DNA of 28,079 nucleotides from a virus (IMGVR_UViG_3300027733_000170:1-28079); one strand, 5' to 3'; positions 1-10,131 are shown, counted from the stretch's first letter. Translations and numbers: made by a program. The notes: a model not told the origin generated them from the sequence alone.

Positions 1-2167
1 AGGCTGCAATAGTGACCTGAAAGTTATTACCTAATGTAAAATCAGGTGTAATCGTTGCACCATCAGTAAGAGTCACAATATTACTTGCTGCATTCCCTTG
101 CACATAAAGTTTAGTTGGATTTGTTGTAGTATTGATACCCAACTGTGTGACAGTAGTAATACCGACATTCAGGTTTGGTGTACCAGAAAGACCAAAAGAA
201 GTTGTTGCAAAAGATACTGATGAGATACCACCACCACCAGAAATACTAATATCAACAGTTTTGGTTGCCGAGTTGTATATAACAGTATTACCAGTACCTA
301 CAAAATTTAGTGCGGTTATAATTCCGGAAGCAATAACAACTCCAGCAGATTGAATACCAATAGCATTAATACCACCAGTTGCAGTAATAATACCAGATGC
401 ATTGATACCTGATGCATTGATTGTAACCCCAGAACCAACAACAATACTGGTTGCTGTTGCAGCACCTAATACAGGAGTTACAAGTGTTGGACTAGTAGCA
501 AATACAGCAGAACCAGAACCAGTTTCATCAGTTAGTGCTGTTGCTAATTGTGCTGATGTAAAGGAACCTAATGATGTTGTAGTATTAACTGATGTGATTG
601 CACCAGTTAGATTGGGAATATTAGTCGTTGATGTAGCAGTTCCACTTAAAGTAGCAGTAATCGTACCAGCACTAAAGTTACCAGAACCATCTCTTGCAAC
701 TATAGTAGATACAGTATTAGCATTTGTTGCATTGGATGTAACGGTGAATGAAGATGACCCAGATTGATTTGCAGTAAAGGATGCAGAACCAGAAAGTCCA
801 GTACCAGAAACTGCAAGAGTTAGAGTACCATTATTGGGAGCAACTGTTGAAACTCCAGTAACTAGTCCTTTACCATTTACGGTTACAACTGGAATTGCAT
901 CAGTTCCACCAAAAGTTCCTACATTAGAGTTAACTGTTGCTAATGTGGTTGCTTTGTTAACTGAAGTAATATCTCCAGTTAGATTTGGTATATTAGTCGT
1001 TGATGATGCGGTTCCAGTAAGTGCTCCAACGAATGTGGATGCAGTTACGATACCAGATGCATTGATACCTGATGCATTTATTGTAACTCCAGAACCCACT
1101 ACAATATTGGTTGCTGTTGCAGCACCTAATACAGGAGTTACAAGTGTTGGACTTGTTGCAAATACTGCGACACCAGAACCAGTTTCATCAGTAAGTGCTG
1201 TTGCTAATTGTGCTGATGTAAAGGAACCTAATGATGTTGTAGTATTAACTGATGTGATTGCACCAGTTAAGTTTGGTATATTAGTAGTTGATGATGCAGT
1301 ACCAGTAAGTGCTCCAACGAATGTAGTAGCAGTCACTACACCAGAAACTCTTACATCACCAATGACGTGAAGTTTTGATGCTGGAGTTGTGGTTCCAATA
1401 CCAAGATTACCAGAAACATAAGCACCACCAGTCACCTGAAGTGGTTGTGATGCTGTTCCTGTAGAAGTACCACTACCTACAAAAATAGTACCATTCGTAA
1501 ATGTAGAGATTCCACCAACAGAAAGATTATTATAAACTGTAAAGTTAGTAACTGCGATTCCAGTTGCATTCAGTGTTGCAATCGTTGCAATGCCAGTTAC
1601 ATTTAGATTTTGAGTTGTGGTAAGACCGGTAACTCCTAATGTTGCAATCGTAGAAACACCAGTAACTATGAAGTTTCTTGCAGTAGAAGTTCCGGTAACT
1701 CCTAATGTTGCAATGGTAGAAATACCAGTTACATTTGAATAAAGAGTCGTTTCTTGATTAGTAACAGTAATATTTCTAACTGTTACTTCATCAAGTGTTA
1801 TGTCATCTCCAACAACTAAGTCACCGGTAATTCTTGCATCACCATAAACATAGAGTCCTGTTGCACCTGTAGAAACCGGAGAACGAACATCTAATAAGTA
1901 TGCAGGTACTGCGGTTCCGATACCAACATAACTACCACCAATTGCAGTAAGTGTAGAACCATTAGTTCCAACATTCAATCTCGTTAAAACAGTAACAATC
2001 CCAACAGCATTAATGTCAGTAACTCCAATTCCTCCACGAACATCTAAAGTGTATTGCGGATTTGTGGAGCCAATACCAACTTTTCTTGTATCTGCATTCG
2101 CAAGAATGAGATTGGTAGAAACCTCAAGTCCGTGTTTTATGACAAATGATTTCTGAATTCCAGACAT
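1..2167 (-). CDS. Tail-fibre-like structural protein, C-terminus off the window
   Basis: The frame opens at an ATG ending at 2167 and contains no stop down to base 2, so at least 722 codons are present and the C-terminus lies outside the window. The protein begins MSGIQKSFVIKHGLEV, a start I recognise from cyanophage fibre-like proteins. It then carries VGIGS/VGIGT modules followed by hydrophobic LDVRG/LDVRS strands, and later low-complexity Ser/Thr/Gly/Ala beta repeats containing FTSAQLATALTDETGSG and VFATSPTLVTPVLGAATAT, each present twice. Such repeats are typical of trimeric fibre shafts. A late promoter motif lies about 25 bases upstream (2191-2200), so it has its own late transcription start after the 708-aa adhesin gene. 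Inferred role: virion fibre or baseplate-attached appendage used in host contact. Exact location in the particle cannot be told from sequence. Confidence 0.85.
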   Translation of the reverse strand, partial: MSGIQKSFVIKHGLEVSTNLILANADTRKVGIGSTNPQYTLDVRGGIGVTDINAVGIVTVLTRLNVGTNGSTLTAIGGSYVGIGTAVPAYLLDVRSPVSTGATGLYVYGDARITGDLVVGDDITLDEVTVRNITVTNQETTLYSNVTGISTIATLGVTGTSTARNFIVTGVSTIATLGVTGLTTTQNLNVTGIATIATLNATGIAVTNFTVYNNLSVGGISTFTNGTIFVGSGTSTGTASQPLQVTGGAYVSGNLGIGTTTPASKLHVIGDVRVSGVVTATTFVGALTGTASSTTNIPNLTGAITSVNTTTSLGSFTSAQLATALTDETGSGVAVFATSPTLVTPVLGAATATNIVVGSGVTINASGINASGIVTASTFVGALTGTASSTTNIPNLTGDITSVNKATTLATVNSNVGTFGGTDAIPVVTVNGKGLVTGVSTVAPNNGTLTLAVSGTGLSGSASFTANQSGSSSFTVTSNATNANTVSTIVARDGSGNFSAGTITATLSGTATSTTNIPNLTGAITSVNTTTSLGSFTSAQLATALTDETGSGSAVFATSPTLVTPVLGAATATSIVVGSGVTINASGINASGIITATGGINAIGIQSAGVVIASGIITALNFVGTGNTVIYNSATKTVDISISGGGGISSVSFATTSFGLSGTPNLNVGITTVTQLGINTTTNPTKLYVQGNAASNIVTLTDGATITPDFTLGNNFQVTIAA
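381..645 (-). repeat. Direct repeat copy 1 inside the fibre gene (pairs with 1041-1305)
   Basis: This segment reappears 660 bases away at 1041-1305 with only scattered differences. For example 448-480 matches 1108-1140 base for base. It encodes the shaft unit with the ATSPTLVTPVLGAATAT motif. The offset is a whole number of codons (220), so the duplication preserves the frame. Confidence 0.85.
1041..1305 (-). repeat. Direct repeat copy 2 inside the fibre gene
   Basis: Partner of 381-645 at 660-base offset. A shorter sub-repeat (the segment around 950-1040, with a TNIPNLTGxITSVN-type motif) recurs near 1245-1335 at an offset of about 300 bases, so the gene is built from nested repeat units. 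Confidence 0.8.
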
Positions 2168-2190
2168 CTGAGGAGAGCGCCTCTACTTTT

Positions 2191-2200
2191 TATTATTTAG
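2191..2200 (-). promoter_or_regulatory. T4-type late promoter motif upstream of the fibre gene
   Basis: On the minus strand this reads CTAAATAATA, close to the T4 late -10 element TATAAATA. It lies in the 37-base gap between the 708-aa gene's stop (2205) and the ATG at 2167. The same CTAAATA core is found before several other genes in the window, which is the main support. Confidence 0.6.
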
Positions 2201-2204
2201 TAAA

Positions 2205-4331
2205 TTATACAGCTCTAATTATAATCTTTGCACCACCGATATTTCCTCCTTGTTGAGTAGAAACTACAGTAACCGAACCATCGGTATATCCACTTCCTCC
2301 ACCACCTCCACTACTATTTGTTCCACCATTACCACCAGTAGCACCAGCTCCACCATTTCCACTACCAGATACTGTAATTGTTGAATAATATCCACAGTCA
2401 TAAGGATCTCCTCCCGAACTATAAGAAACCCAAAGATTTTCATCTCCCCATACTGTAAATATAAAATATCTAATATAAGTTGATATTCCACTTCTTAAAA
2501 ATCTTACTGTCCAAACTTGACTTCCAGAATCAGAAACTACTGATTGTACTGTAAATCCATCAGGATATTCAACTCCAGAAGCAGCAGTTTTTACAATACT
2601 TCTATCTGGATAAATTACCTTTCCGTTATCAGTCTCAACATAAGATCTTCCCCAATTTGGAGAAAATGTAGATGTAGATTTTGTACTATAAATGGTGTAC
2701 CACCTATCTTCACCATTTATTCCTCTGGATATATCAAAATAACCACTAACACTTTGACCTTGATAACCTGAAGGTCCGACTGCTCTTACTTCATTATGGC
2801 TCATAGATCCAGCAACATCAGTGTTTCCCATTTGAAATGCCACTTGTCTCATTTCGTAGTGATAACCAGTATCACTTGGAGTATAACAAGTTTGAGAAAC
2901 ATAAGGTCCCTGTGTACTATATTGTGCTTCTCCTTTTCCCACAGTTTGACGAATATCATATCCAGATTTAAATCCTCTGGTAATTGATGCCGAGTTAGTA
3001 ACTAATGTTCCATTTGAGAGATATATTTGTGTTCTACCGACATCGGCACAAGCAGAATATCCTCTAGATATCCAATAGTTTCCTTTCGGGCAAGGAAGTA
3101 CTCTTCCTCCGGTTTGTCCGGTTGCTTTGGTATCTGGACTAATTGCAGTTGAACTTGATGATGAACCAAAAATTCCATTAGATGGTAATGTTCCTGCCGA
3201 ATATACATTTGCACCATTACCACCACCTCTACCACCACCGGATGTACCAGCAACGTTTATTCCTCCACCATTACCACCATTGCCTCCAGATGCAGCATCG
3301 CCACCCTTTCCACAAACTGCAATTAGTGAACCTTTACGATAAAGAAAAGGACACTGATTAATTGAATCTAATCCGGCAATAGTATATTCCTCATTCTTTT
3401 TCATAGTAAATCTGATTTTAGAAACTCCACCCTGGCCACCGGAATTTGATCCAGAGTTTGCCCCTGCGCCAGCGTATATCTCCATTTCAACATCAGTATC
3501 AATATCTTTAGCATAAAGAGATATTAAACTTGTTGCACTTGTATTGTCTTGAGCATATAAAATCACATCTCCACTTACCAATAAGTCAGTAGTACTTAAT
3601 GTTGCAGTTGATGATGTTGTATCATATTTCTCTATGGTTATATTTTTAGATGGAGGGACATTGTAAAAATTAACTATATTGGAATATAATGGAGAATTTG
3701 AAGCGGAAGAATTGATAATTCTTGCCTGAATTGCAAAAACACCAATATTTGGATTTGAAATTATGAGATTGGGTGTACTGGAACCACTTACCGTAGAACT
3801 ATCAACAATATCAGTTCCATCAAGTGTCCATTTATAGGATAATGTTCCTTGAGAAGTATCTGTAGAGGATGCAACAACACTAAATGTTGCTGGGAAATTT
3901 ATAGTTGCAGTTGTTTCTACTGGTTGAGTTGTAATACTCAGTGATGGGTAGACAGTTACGATTCCAACATTTGAACTTGTAGGTTCATTCAGTGCATTAC
4001 CAGTGACTCCTGATGGTACATAATCTACCTGCAAATAAATCTGACGATTATGATCTGTTGGGCTTACAAGTCTACTAATGGTTAATGTGGTTGTTGCCGC
4101 ACCGGTAACATAAGTTCCATTTGATATGGCACCATTTTGATCGTACCACTGATAAACAATACTTCCGCTATTTGATGCTGCCTGAGAAAAAGTAGCAGTC
4201 GCAATTCCAATAAAAGTTGCAGAACTACCATTAGTAGTTGCTACTCCCACAGGTTGTCTAGTGAATGATAAAGTCGGACCGTTTAATTCAAAATTTGTGG
4301 GAGTTTCGCGGAAAAGATTATTGTCTATCAT
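2205..4331 (-). CDS. Ig-like plus polyglycine-loop adhesin (tail-fibre tip type)
   Basis: 708 residues. The N-terminal third contains two Ig-like beta domains with 'QPVGVATTNGSSATF...YQWYDQNG' and 'QPVETTATINFPATF...YKWTLDG' signatures. From about residue 285 there are clusters of glycine: about 287-300, about 337-377 (GGNGGNGGG, GGGRGGGNG) and about 654-684 near the C-terminus (GGAGATGGNGGTN, GGGGGSGY). Stacked glycine-rich motifs separated by variable segments are the hallmark of T-even gp38-type fibre-tip adhesins, where polyglycine helices pack together and the intervening loops bind the receptor. I infer a host-recognition adhesin. The start overlaps the preceding 1913-aa gene's stop (ATGA, 4328-4331), implying translational coupling. 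Cysteines near residues 326 and 340 and several in the central part are unusual for a fibre shaft and may stabilise the tip. Confidence 0.75.
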   Translation of the reverse strand: MIDNNLFRETPTNFELNGPTLSFTRQPVGVATTNGSSATFIGIATATFSQAASNSGSIVYQWYDQNGAISNGTYVTGAATTTLTISRLVSPTDHNRQIYLQVDYVPSGVTGNALNEPTSSNVGIVTVYPSLSITTQPVETTATINFPATFSVVASSTDTSQGTLSYKWTLDGTDIVDSSTVSGSSTPNLIISNPNIGVFAIQARIINSSASNSPLYSNIVNFYNVPPSKNITIEKYDTTSSTATLSTTDLLVSGDVILYAQDNTSATSLISLYAKDIDTDVEMEIYAGAGANSGSNSGGQGGVSKIRFTMKKNEEYTIAGLDSINQCPFLYRKGSLIAVCGKGGDAASGGNGGNGGGINVAGTSGGGRGGGNGANVYSAGTLPSNGIFGSSSSSTAISPDTKATGQTGGRVLPCPKGNYWISRGYSACADVGRTQIYLSNGTLVTNSASITRGFKSGYDIRQTVGKGEAQYSTQGPYVSQTCYTPSDTGYHYEMRQVAFQMGNTDVAGSMSHNEVRAVGPSGYQGQSVSGYFDISRGINGEDRWYTIYSTKSTSTFSPNWGRSYVETDNGKVIYPDRSIVKTAASGVEYPDGFTVQSVVSDSGSQVWTVRFLRSGISTYIRYFIFTVWGDENLWVSYSSGGDPYDCGYYSTITVSGSGNGGAGATGGNGGTNSSGGGGGSGYTDGSVTVVSTQQGGNIGGAKIIIRAV

Positions 4332-7300
4332 AGGAAGTTCTGTCCTCCAACAATACCAAACATTCCTGCAGTCGTAACATTTGTTCCATCAAATATCTTA
4401 AAAGAGTAAATATCGGTTCTGTTTGCTGTGGTTGTCACAGTCGGAACAACCCCACCACCAGACCAATAAATCGGTATACTTCCACTATTAAAATTATCAA
4501 TATTAACAGAATACCCCGTAGAACCTTGAGTAATCTTAATTGTGAATGCAGTAGAACCTGTCGGTGGATTTAATAATGTAAATGATGTTACTGCTTCTGA
4601 TGGAGTAAACGTAAATGTCTGTGCTTTAGCAAGGTCAATTGTTACAACTCCAGAAGAACTCGTAAGTGTCTCTACAACTTCAGAATAAGTCTTGAATCTC
4701 GTATGTCCTTCAATATCAAGTGTTGCTCTTGGAGATGATGTACCAATACCTACACCAGTAGAAATAGTGGAAAGTATCGTTCCACCAGTACCAACATTTA
4801 GTGTTGATGTTGTAATAATACCAGCATTAATTGTACCATTTAATCCATTTAATTTATATGACGAAGCAGTAAGCATACCACTAACAAAAATATTATTCGC
4901 CGTGATGAAACCAACAAACTTTGCTTCTCCATTTACATAGATTGAAGTTGTTGAACTCCCAACAGCACCAAGTTCAAGATTAAATCTTGGAACAGATGTA
5001 CCAATACCAACATTATTAAGACTAGTATTATAAATTCCATTTGTAATATTTACCCAACCGGAAAGAGATGGATCTAAATTAGTTAATAGACTACCATCTC
5101 CAGAGAATTTAGTTGCATAACAAGTTCCAATAATATTAGTGTTTCCATTAACTTGTAATTTATATGTCCCATTAGTGGTCCCAATACCCACTCCATCAAA
5201 AGTAATAATATTAGAATTATCTGAAATACTAATATTACCAAATCCATACCAACCATTATCTATGGTATATACCCAACCAAGAGTACTTCCTTTGGTGGGA
5301 TTTGCATCATATACTACATCTCCAGGATTTCCTGCAATAGATGGTTGAGTAACTCCAACAGTATATTTTCTAGAAACTGTAACATCCCCCTGCATAAAGA
5401 GTGATGCTGCTTCAATTCCTTTATTGGATGTTGAAGTAATCTTATTATTGAAGATTACTGGTCCATCAAACTCTGAAATTATATTATTTGATGGACCACC
5501 TTCTACCCTAAGAGAATTACTAATTGTGGCATCTGTTGGAGTTAATATATCATAACCAATATCTGCACCAGATATATTAACATCTTCTCCAGCAACAGTA
5601 GGAATTGGAGCATCAAATATCTCTTCCTGTCCGGTAGAGTAACTAAGTTTTTTATTGCCAGCATAAGAATCACCAGCACTATTCATACCGGTATATACAG
5701 TAACACCACCATCAAGCTTCAGGGATTGAGCAAGTAATTCTTCTTGAGAAGATAGAATACGGTCCTGTCTTTCTGGTAATGCAGTTGAATAATTACCAGG
5801 ACCAAATCCAATATATTCAAAAGTATGTCCAGATGCTCTAATTATGGAATTTCTTCTCAATTCAATTGGAGAAATTTTTACTCTACGAACAACCGAATTA
5901 ATATCGTGAGATACTGCACGAGTACCTAAAATGCCTCTAAAGACTTTTACTGGATTAGTTGTAACTGTAGTCTTTACTCTAACCAGTTCATTATCAATAA
6001 TTAAATAATCTCCAATATTAATATCTAAACTCGTAATATTAGTAATTGAGACATCTTCTGTGGTTGCATTGGATATAGCAGTAAATAAGGTAGTTGTTAT
6101 TCCAGCATATGTTAGAACCATTCTACCGCCAATATTTTCATTATCAAAACTTACATTTCCATCATTTGCAATAAATCCATTACGATGAGCATAAATTGTT
6201 CCGGTAGTTGCTGGACTTGTGTCTGATGTTCCTATATTTAAAGTGAATGTAGTTATTCCAGAGTTATTCCTAACAATAAAATCACCATTGAATAGATTGT
6301 TGGTAGCCCCAGAAAGACGAATTTGATTATCTACTTGTAGCCCGTGATTCTGAGCAGTAGTTACTGTGGCAATTCCAGTCGTTGAATCATAAACCAGGGA
6401 ACTAACACTCAAAGAACTACCAGTTAAATATCCATATGCATTCGTTGTTAATATTGAACCAACACTGGATACGCTATTTGATATTGTAGAAGCAGAACTA
6501 ACAATAATTGATTTGGTATTTCCTACTGGTATATTAGTAATTCTATAGAGGTCATTATATTCAATATAATCTTCAGAATCAACTCCAGAAATTCTTAAAG
6601 AGTCACCAACATTATTATATACCTTAGTAACCGTTAGAACCGCCGGAGAGTAGCCTGTGGTCGTCGCTACGCCCACTACAGTGAGAGTATTACCAATTCC
6701 ATAGGCGGACCCACCATCCATAATTTTAACAGCCGTAATGGAACCGGTGCCATCAACGGTAATTCTGGCAGTTGCATGAGACCCAGTGGTAGAACCGGCG
6801 AATCCAACTAATTGGGCATTATACAGATTACCAATAGCCCCATAACCATATCCAGAACCAGAATATGTGGTATTAACTGTTGTTATCCTATTTAATCCGT
6901 GGTCAATATCAGTATGAATGGTATGTGATGTACCAACATTATTAGATACAATATCAGTGATACCAAAACCAATACGACTATCAACTAGATTTTTATCAAT
7001 AGTTTCTCTTGTGATACTATGTTTGGGGTCATCTGTTACCACCTGTCCAATCATAGTTGGTAATGCAAATGAAACGGAACTCTTTGGATTTGATTCCGGT
7101 TCGTCTCTATTTGCCTGAGGATATAAATCTTTAATTGGTTGAGAAAGTTTAAGATTTGTAAATGGATCTACTGTTGGGGAATTAGATGAATTTAGTACAA
7201 TTAAATGATATACTCCATCTTGTTTTCCCGGTATATATTTCTTAATTTCTTGAGAACGATAGATGTAATATGTATTATTATATCTCTTACGGGCAAACTG

Positions 7301-10069
7301 AGGAAGATCTGTGGTTCTTGCAGATGTATTATTTGTAAATGTTCCTGGGTCTACCGTTAAATCCACACTAAAATGCTTAGAACTACTAATTCCAATTACA
7401 TCAAATGTCCCATTGTATCCAACATTTTTGGTTCCGGTGGTGTTATTGGTACTGGTAACATTTGTAATCTCAATCTGAGACCCAATAGACAATAAATGTG
7501 GTAGTTCAGTAAAAATACTAGCAGTATTGTCACTAATATTCCAATTAGCATCGGCAATGAATTTAAAATTTCTTAATTCATTTACATTACTCATAGTCAC
7601 AGATGTTGGACTATATGAATAATTTACTTCAGTATTAGTTGCTCCAGATGTGTCATTAGATTCTTGTAATACGAATCCATCTGAAGGTGGTCTAGCAGAA
7701 ATTACACCGGAACCAGAAGGAATAACATACCGAAGTCTATAGATAGTATCAATTAAGTTTCTAGTATCTGGATTTCGTTTAATATAAGTTCTTGGTGTAG
7801 CAGCTCCAAGTGCAGCGGTTCCAAGACTTACAATTTCTGGATATATTGTATTTGTTACTGTAGAAACACCAATATACCATTGAGAATTTCCACTATCCCA
7901 CTGAATTGGATGCCCAATATCCCCAGAGTTTTTATCACTTACTTTACTAGAAACACTAATAACTCCACCCATGCTATTAATGGCTAATTCTTGTCCATTA
8001 ATAGCATCATTTAATGTTTGGGATATCTTAATTTGATTAGCTCCCAATCCAGTGGTAATAGCATAATACAGACGATTATTATCTACACCATCTGGTAGTC
8101 TACTATTATCACTATAGAATCTAACAGATTCACCAGAACCAAATGTATGGGAACTAGTAAATGTTAATATATTTGATGCAATACTATTAATACCAACACT
8201 TCTTCCTACAATGTATTTTTTCTCTCCAGTAATTTCTGTATTGGGCATTACAATATTTGCCGAATACTCATTAGCCGAGAATTGAACATTCAGTGTATCA
8301 TTAGACCTAGCACCAATTCTATATCCCTCAATAACATTCTGAGGAGGAGTCGCTAATGTTTGTTGATTGTGTAGATACAACCGACTAGATACACCAACCC
8401 CAATTGTCTTTACTACATCAACCGCATCAAATTCAATTCCATTATCTATTGTCGTTAATTGTTTTGGTGGTATTATATGTGTAATATAACCAACATCATC
8501 ACGACCAAACGCAACATTTCTGAATCCAGATGCCTGAAGTGCCTTTGCTCCAAAGTTAGAATTAGAGTTGGTAATTGAGAAATCCCCACCAGATTCTGCT
8601 ACAAAATGTGTTGCATAACCAATAGCAAAAATACTAACTAACTGCATAAACGCATTATTGGATGCTTTTATGTGGAAATTCTCATAAGATGGAGTAAATC
8701 TAGCTAGAGAATCTGAATGTATATTCTCATTATCTGCATAAGAGGAATTTTTATATGTTCCACTAGATGAATCATATTTAACAAATGCCTTATCATCTTT
8801 CTGTAATCCAATACCAGTAAATTGAGCAACCACCATAGACTTGAATCCAGTTGCCTTATTCCCATCGGCATAAACACCACACATACCATAAACAGATCTC
8901 AATGAAATATTGAAGATGTATGGAGAAGCAGATGTAACAGTATCCACACTCAAACTTACCTTAGCCCCAGTCACACCAGGTAAAGGATTAGTTGGAGCGT
9001 TCTGTACTTGATATTCAAATTCTGTAGTTCCATTTGAGTCTACAGAGATAACATCACTAACAACATATTGACCATTATATCCACCAGAACTGATTCCTTC
9101 TATCTGGAATGTGGTATCTACATCTAATCCAGAATATCCACTATCTAAAGAAACTGTGATAATTGGAGTAGATATAGTACCATTACCAGCTCTAATGGTA
9201 GTAATTCCAATTTCTCCACCAGTTGGACCAACGATACGATATTCATCAATTTTTGCTTGAATATCTAAAGGTGCTGTTGGGTAATCTGGTTGGATTTCTC
9301 TCCCCGAAGATTGACCATAAGCAAGTCCAACTTTCTCATAATACATATCCAGATCTGTTCTTTCTGTTGAATATGTAATGAATGTATCTTTAATGGATAC
9401 GGGATTTATTCCATCACAATACTCAAAGCAAGTTAGCTTATGATGAGAGAAGTTTGGAACATATGTATTGGTAGTGTAATCTTTATAGCATATCCCATTT
9501 GGATTTGAATCTAAAATACTAAATCCCCAAAGGAAATTACCACCAGTTAACCGAAATATTGCACTTCTTTCAATATTATCATTCTCTGGATTTGGTACAT
9601 ATTTTGGCCTAAATATTGTCTTTCTTAGATCTGAGTGTGCACTAACTAGGCTACATCCTCTTGGAAGAATTACTCCACCGTAAATACTGTTAAGTTTATA
9701 TAGTGCATTATTATTGGTAGTTATATCAAAATTAGTAGTTAAATCCCAGGCGGGGAAATCATCTGTATTTTGTCCATTTCTTAATACATAATTATTTGAT
9801 GTATCCGGTATAAATCCCGGACGATTATCAATATCATATATTCCACTACCAACTACAATTGTAGTTTCAGCAAATCTATCATTGTTAAGTCCTCGTTGAT
9901 ATGAGAATCTAGCACATTCAATAATTGCCCTCTGGACACTTATAAATGGTCGGATTGGACTGTTTCCACGATTCTCAATACTATCACTTGAATCAAGACT
10001 ATGCTTATCAACATAAATCGCATTGCCACGAACAGATTTTAATAAATTATCTAATCTTGATAGAGCCAT
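4328..10069 (-). CDS. Giant (1913 aa) tail-fibre/baseplate structural protein
   Basis: The largest gene in the window. The N-terminus (MALSRLDNLLKSVRGNAIYV, then SIENRGNSPIRPFISVQRAI) matches a family I recognise as conserved among cyanomyovirus structural proteins. The 'RPF-S-VQRAIIECARFSY' segment resembles the start of pectate-lyase-like parallel beta-helices. The long middle is rich in Asn, Ser, Thr and Gly with many short beta strands and no enzyme motif that I can see. The C-terminal 400 residues carry repeated VGIGT(S/T) modules like those in the gene at 2167, plus a terminal block with FTPSEAVTSFTLLNPP and ending GIVGGQNFL. It follows a late promoter motif (10096-10104) placed directly after the terminator of the small-gene cassette, and its stop overlaps the adhesin start. 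Inferred role: a large fibre or baseplate-anchored spike. Confidence 0.85.
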   Translation of the reverse strand: MALSRLDNLLKSVRGNAIYVDKHSLDSSDSIENRGNSPIRPFISVQRAIIECARFSYQRGLNNDRFAETTIVVGSGIYDIDNRPGFIPDTSNNYVLRNGQNTDDFPAWDLTTNFDITTNNNALYKLNSIYGGVILPRGCSLVSAHSDLRKTIFRPKYVPNPENDNIERSAIFRLTGGNFLWGFSILDSNPNGICYKDYTTNTYVPNFSHHKLTCFEYCDGINPVSIKDTFITYSTERTDLDMYYEKVGLAYGQSSGREIQPDYPTAPLDIQAKIDEYRIVGPTGGEIGITTIRAGNGTISTPIITVSLDSGYSGLDVDTTFQIEGISSGGYNGQYVVSDVISVDSNGTTEFEYQVQNAPTNPLPGVTGAKVSLSVDTVTSASPYIFNISLRSVYGMCGVYADGNKATGFKSMVVAQFTGIGLQKDDKAFVKYDSSSGTYKNSSYADNENIHSDSLARFTPSYENFHIKASNNAFMQLVSIFAIGYATHFVAESGGDFSITNSNSNFGAKALQASGFRNVAFGRDDVGYITHIIPPKQLTTIDNGIEFDAVDVVKTIGVGVSSRLYLHNQQTLATPPQNVIEGYRIGARSNDTLNVQFSANEYSANIVMPNTEITGEKKYIVGRSVGINSIASNILTFTSSHTFGSGESVRFYSDNSRLPDGVDNNRLYYAITTGLGANQIKISQTLNDAINGQELAINSMGGVISVSSKVSDKNSGDIGHPIQWDSGNSQWYIGVSTVTNTIYPEIVSLGTAALGAATPRTYIKRNPDTRNLIDTIYRLRYVIPSGSGVISARPPSDGFVLQESNDTSGATNTEVNYSYSPTSVTMSNVNELRNFKFIADANWNISDNTASIFTELPHLLSIGSQIEITNVTSTNNTTGTKNVGYNGTFDVIGISSSKHFSVDLTVDPGTFTNNTSARTTDLPQFARKRYNNTYYIYRSQEIKKYIPGKQDGVYHLIVLNSSNSPTVDPFTNLKLSQPIKDLYPQANRDEPESNPKSSVSFALPTMIGQVVTDDPKHSITRETIDKNLVDSRIGFGITDIVSNNVGTSHTIHTDIDHGLNRITTVNTTYSGSGYGYGAIGNLYNAQLVGFAGSTTGSHATARITVDGTGSITAVKIMDGGSAYGIGNTLTVVGVATTTGYSPAVLTVTKVYNNVGDSLRISGVDSEDYIEYNDLYRITNIPVGNTKSIIVSSASTISNSVSSVGSILTTNAYGYLTGSSLSVSSLVYDSTTGIATVTTAQNHGLQVDNQIRLSGATNNLFNGDFIVRNNSGITTFTLNIGTSDTSPATTGTIYAHRNGFIANDGNVSFDNENIGGRMVLTYAGITTTLFTAISNATTEDVSITNITSLDINIGDYLIIDNELVRVKTTVTTNPVKVFRGILGTRAVSHDINSVVRRVKISPIELRRNSIIRASGHTFEYIGFGPGNYSTALPERQDRILSSQEELLAQSLKLDGGVTVYTGMNSAGDSYAGNKKLSYSTGQEEIFDAPIPTVAGEDVNISGADIGYDILTPTDATISNSLRVEGGPSNNIISEFDGPVIFNNKITSTSNKGIEAASLFMQGDVTVSRKYTVGVTQPSIAGNPGDVVYDANPTKGSTLGWVYTIDNGWYGFGNISISDNSNIITFDGVGIGTTNGTYKLQVNGNTNIIGTCYATKFSGDGSLLTNLDPSLSGWVNITNGIYNTSLNNVGIGTSVPRFNLELGAVGSSTTSIYVNGEAKFVGFITANNIFVSGMLTASSYKLNGLNGTINAGIITTSTLNVGTGGTILSTISTGVGIGTSSPRATLDIEGHTRFKTYSEVVETLTSSSGVVTIDLAKAQTFTFTPSEAVTSFTLLNPPTGSTAFTIKITQGSTGYSVNIDNFNSGSIPIYWSGGGVVPTVTTTANRTDIYSFKIFDGTNVTTAGMFGIVGGQNFL

Positions 10070-10095
10070 TTTATCTTTTCATAAGAACCTTATGT

Positions 10096-10104
10096 CTTAT
10101 TTAG
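10096..10104 (-). promoter_or_regulatory. T4-type late promoter motif for the 1913-aa gene
   Basis: Minus-strand CTAAATAAG, followed by ACATAAGG, ending 27 bases before the ATG at 10069. It sits just past the rho-independent terminator at 10108-10131, so the fibre genes restart their own transcription here. Confidence 0.65.
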
Positions 10105-10107
10105 TAC

Positions 10108-10131
10108 AAAAAAAATCCCTTAAGGGATTTT
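10108..10131 (-). terminator. Rho-independent terminator closing the small-gene cassette
   Basis: Minus strand reads AAAATCCC-TTAA-GGGATTTT followed without a break by further T, giving eight T in a row. The 8-bp stem with a four-base loop and the U tract begin at the stop codon of the 54-aa gene. It separates the cassette from the late promoter of the 1913-aa gene. Confidence 0.8.

Noticed and set aside
834-1370. Long plus-strand open frames opposite the fibre gene (132-353, 402-767, 834-1370)
   Set aside because: They mirror repetitive low-complexity codons of the real minus-strand fibre frame, have no promoter or ribosome site, and their content is Val/Pro/Thr filler.
2168-2190. GAGG/CCTC inverted bases before the ATG at 2167 considered as a regulatory hairpin
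   Set aside because: Short and imperfect, with no conserved partner elsewhere in the window.
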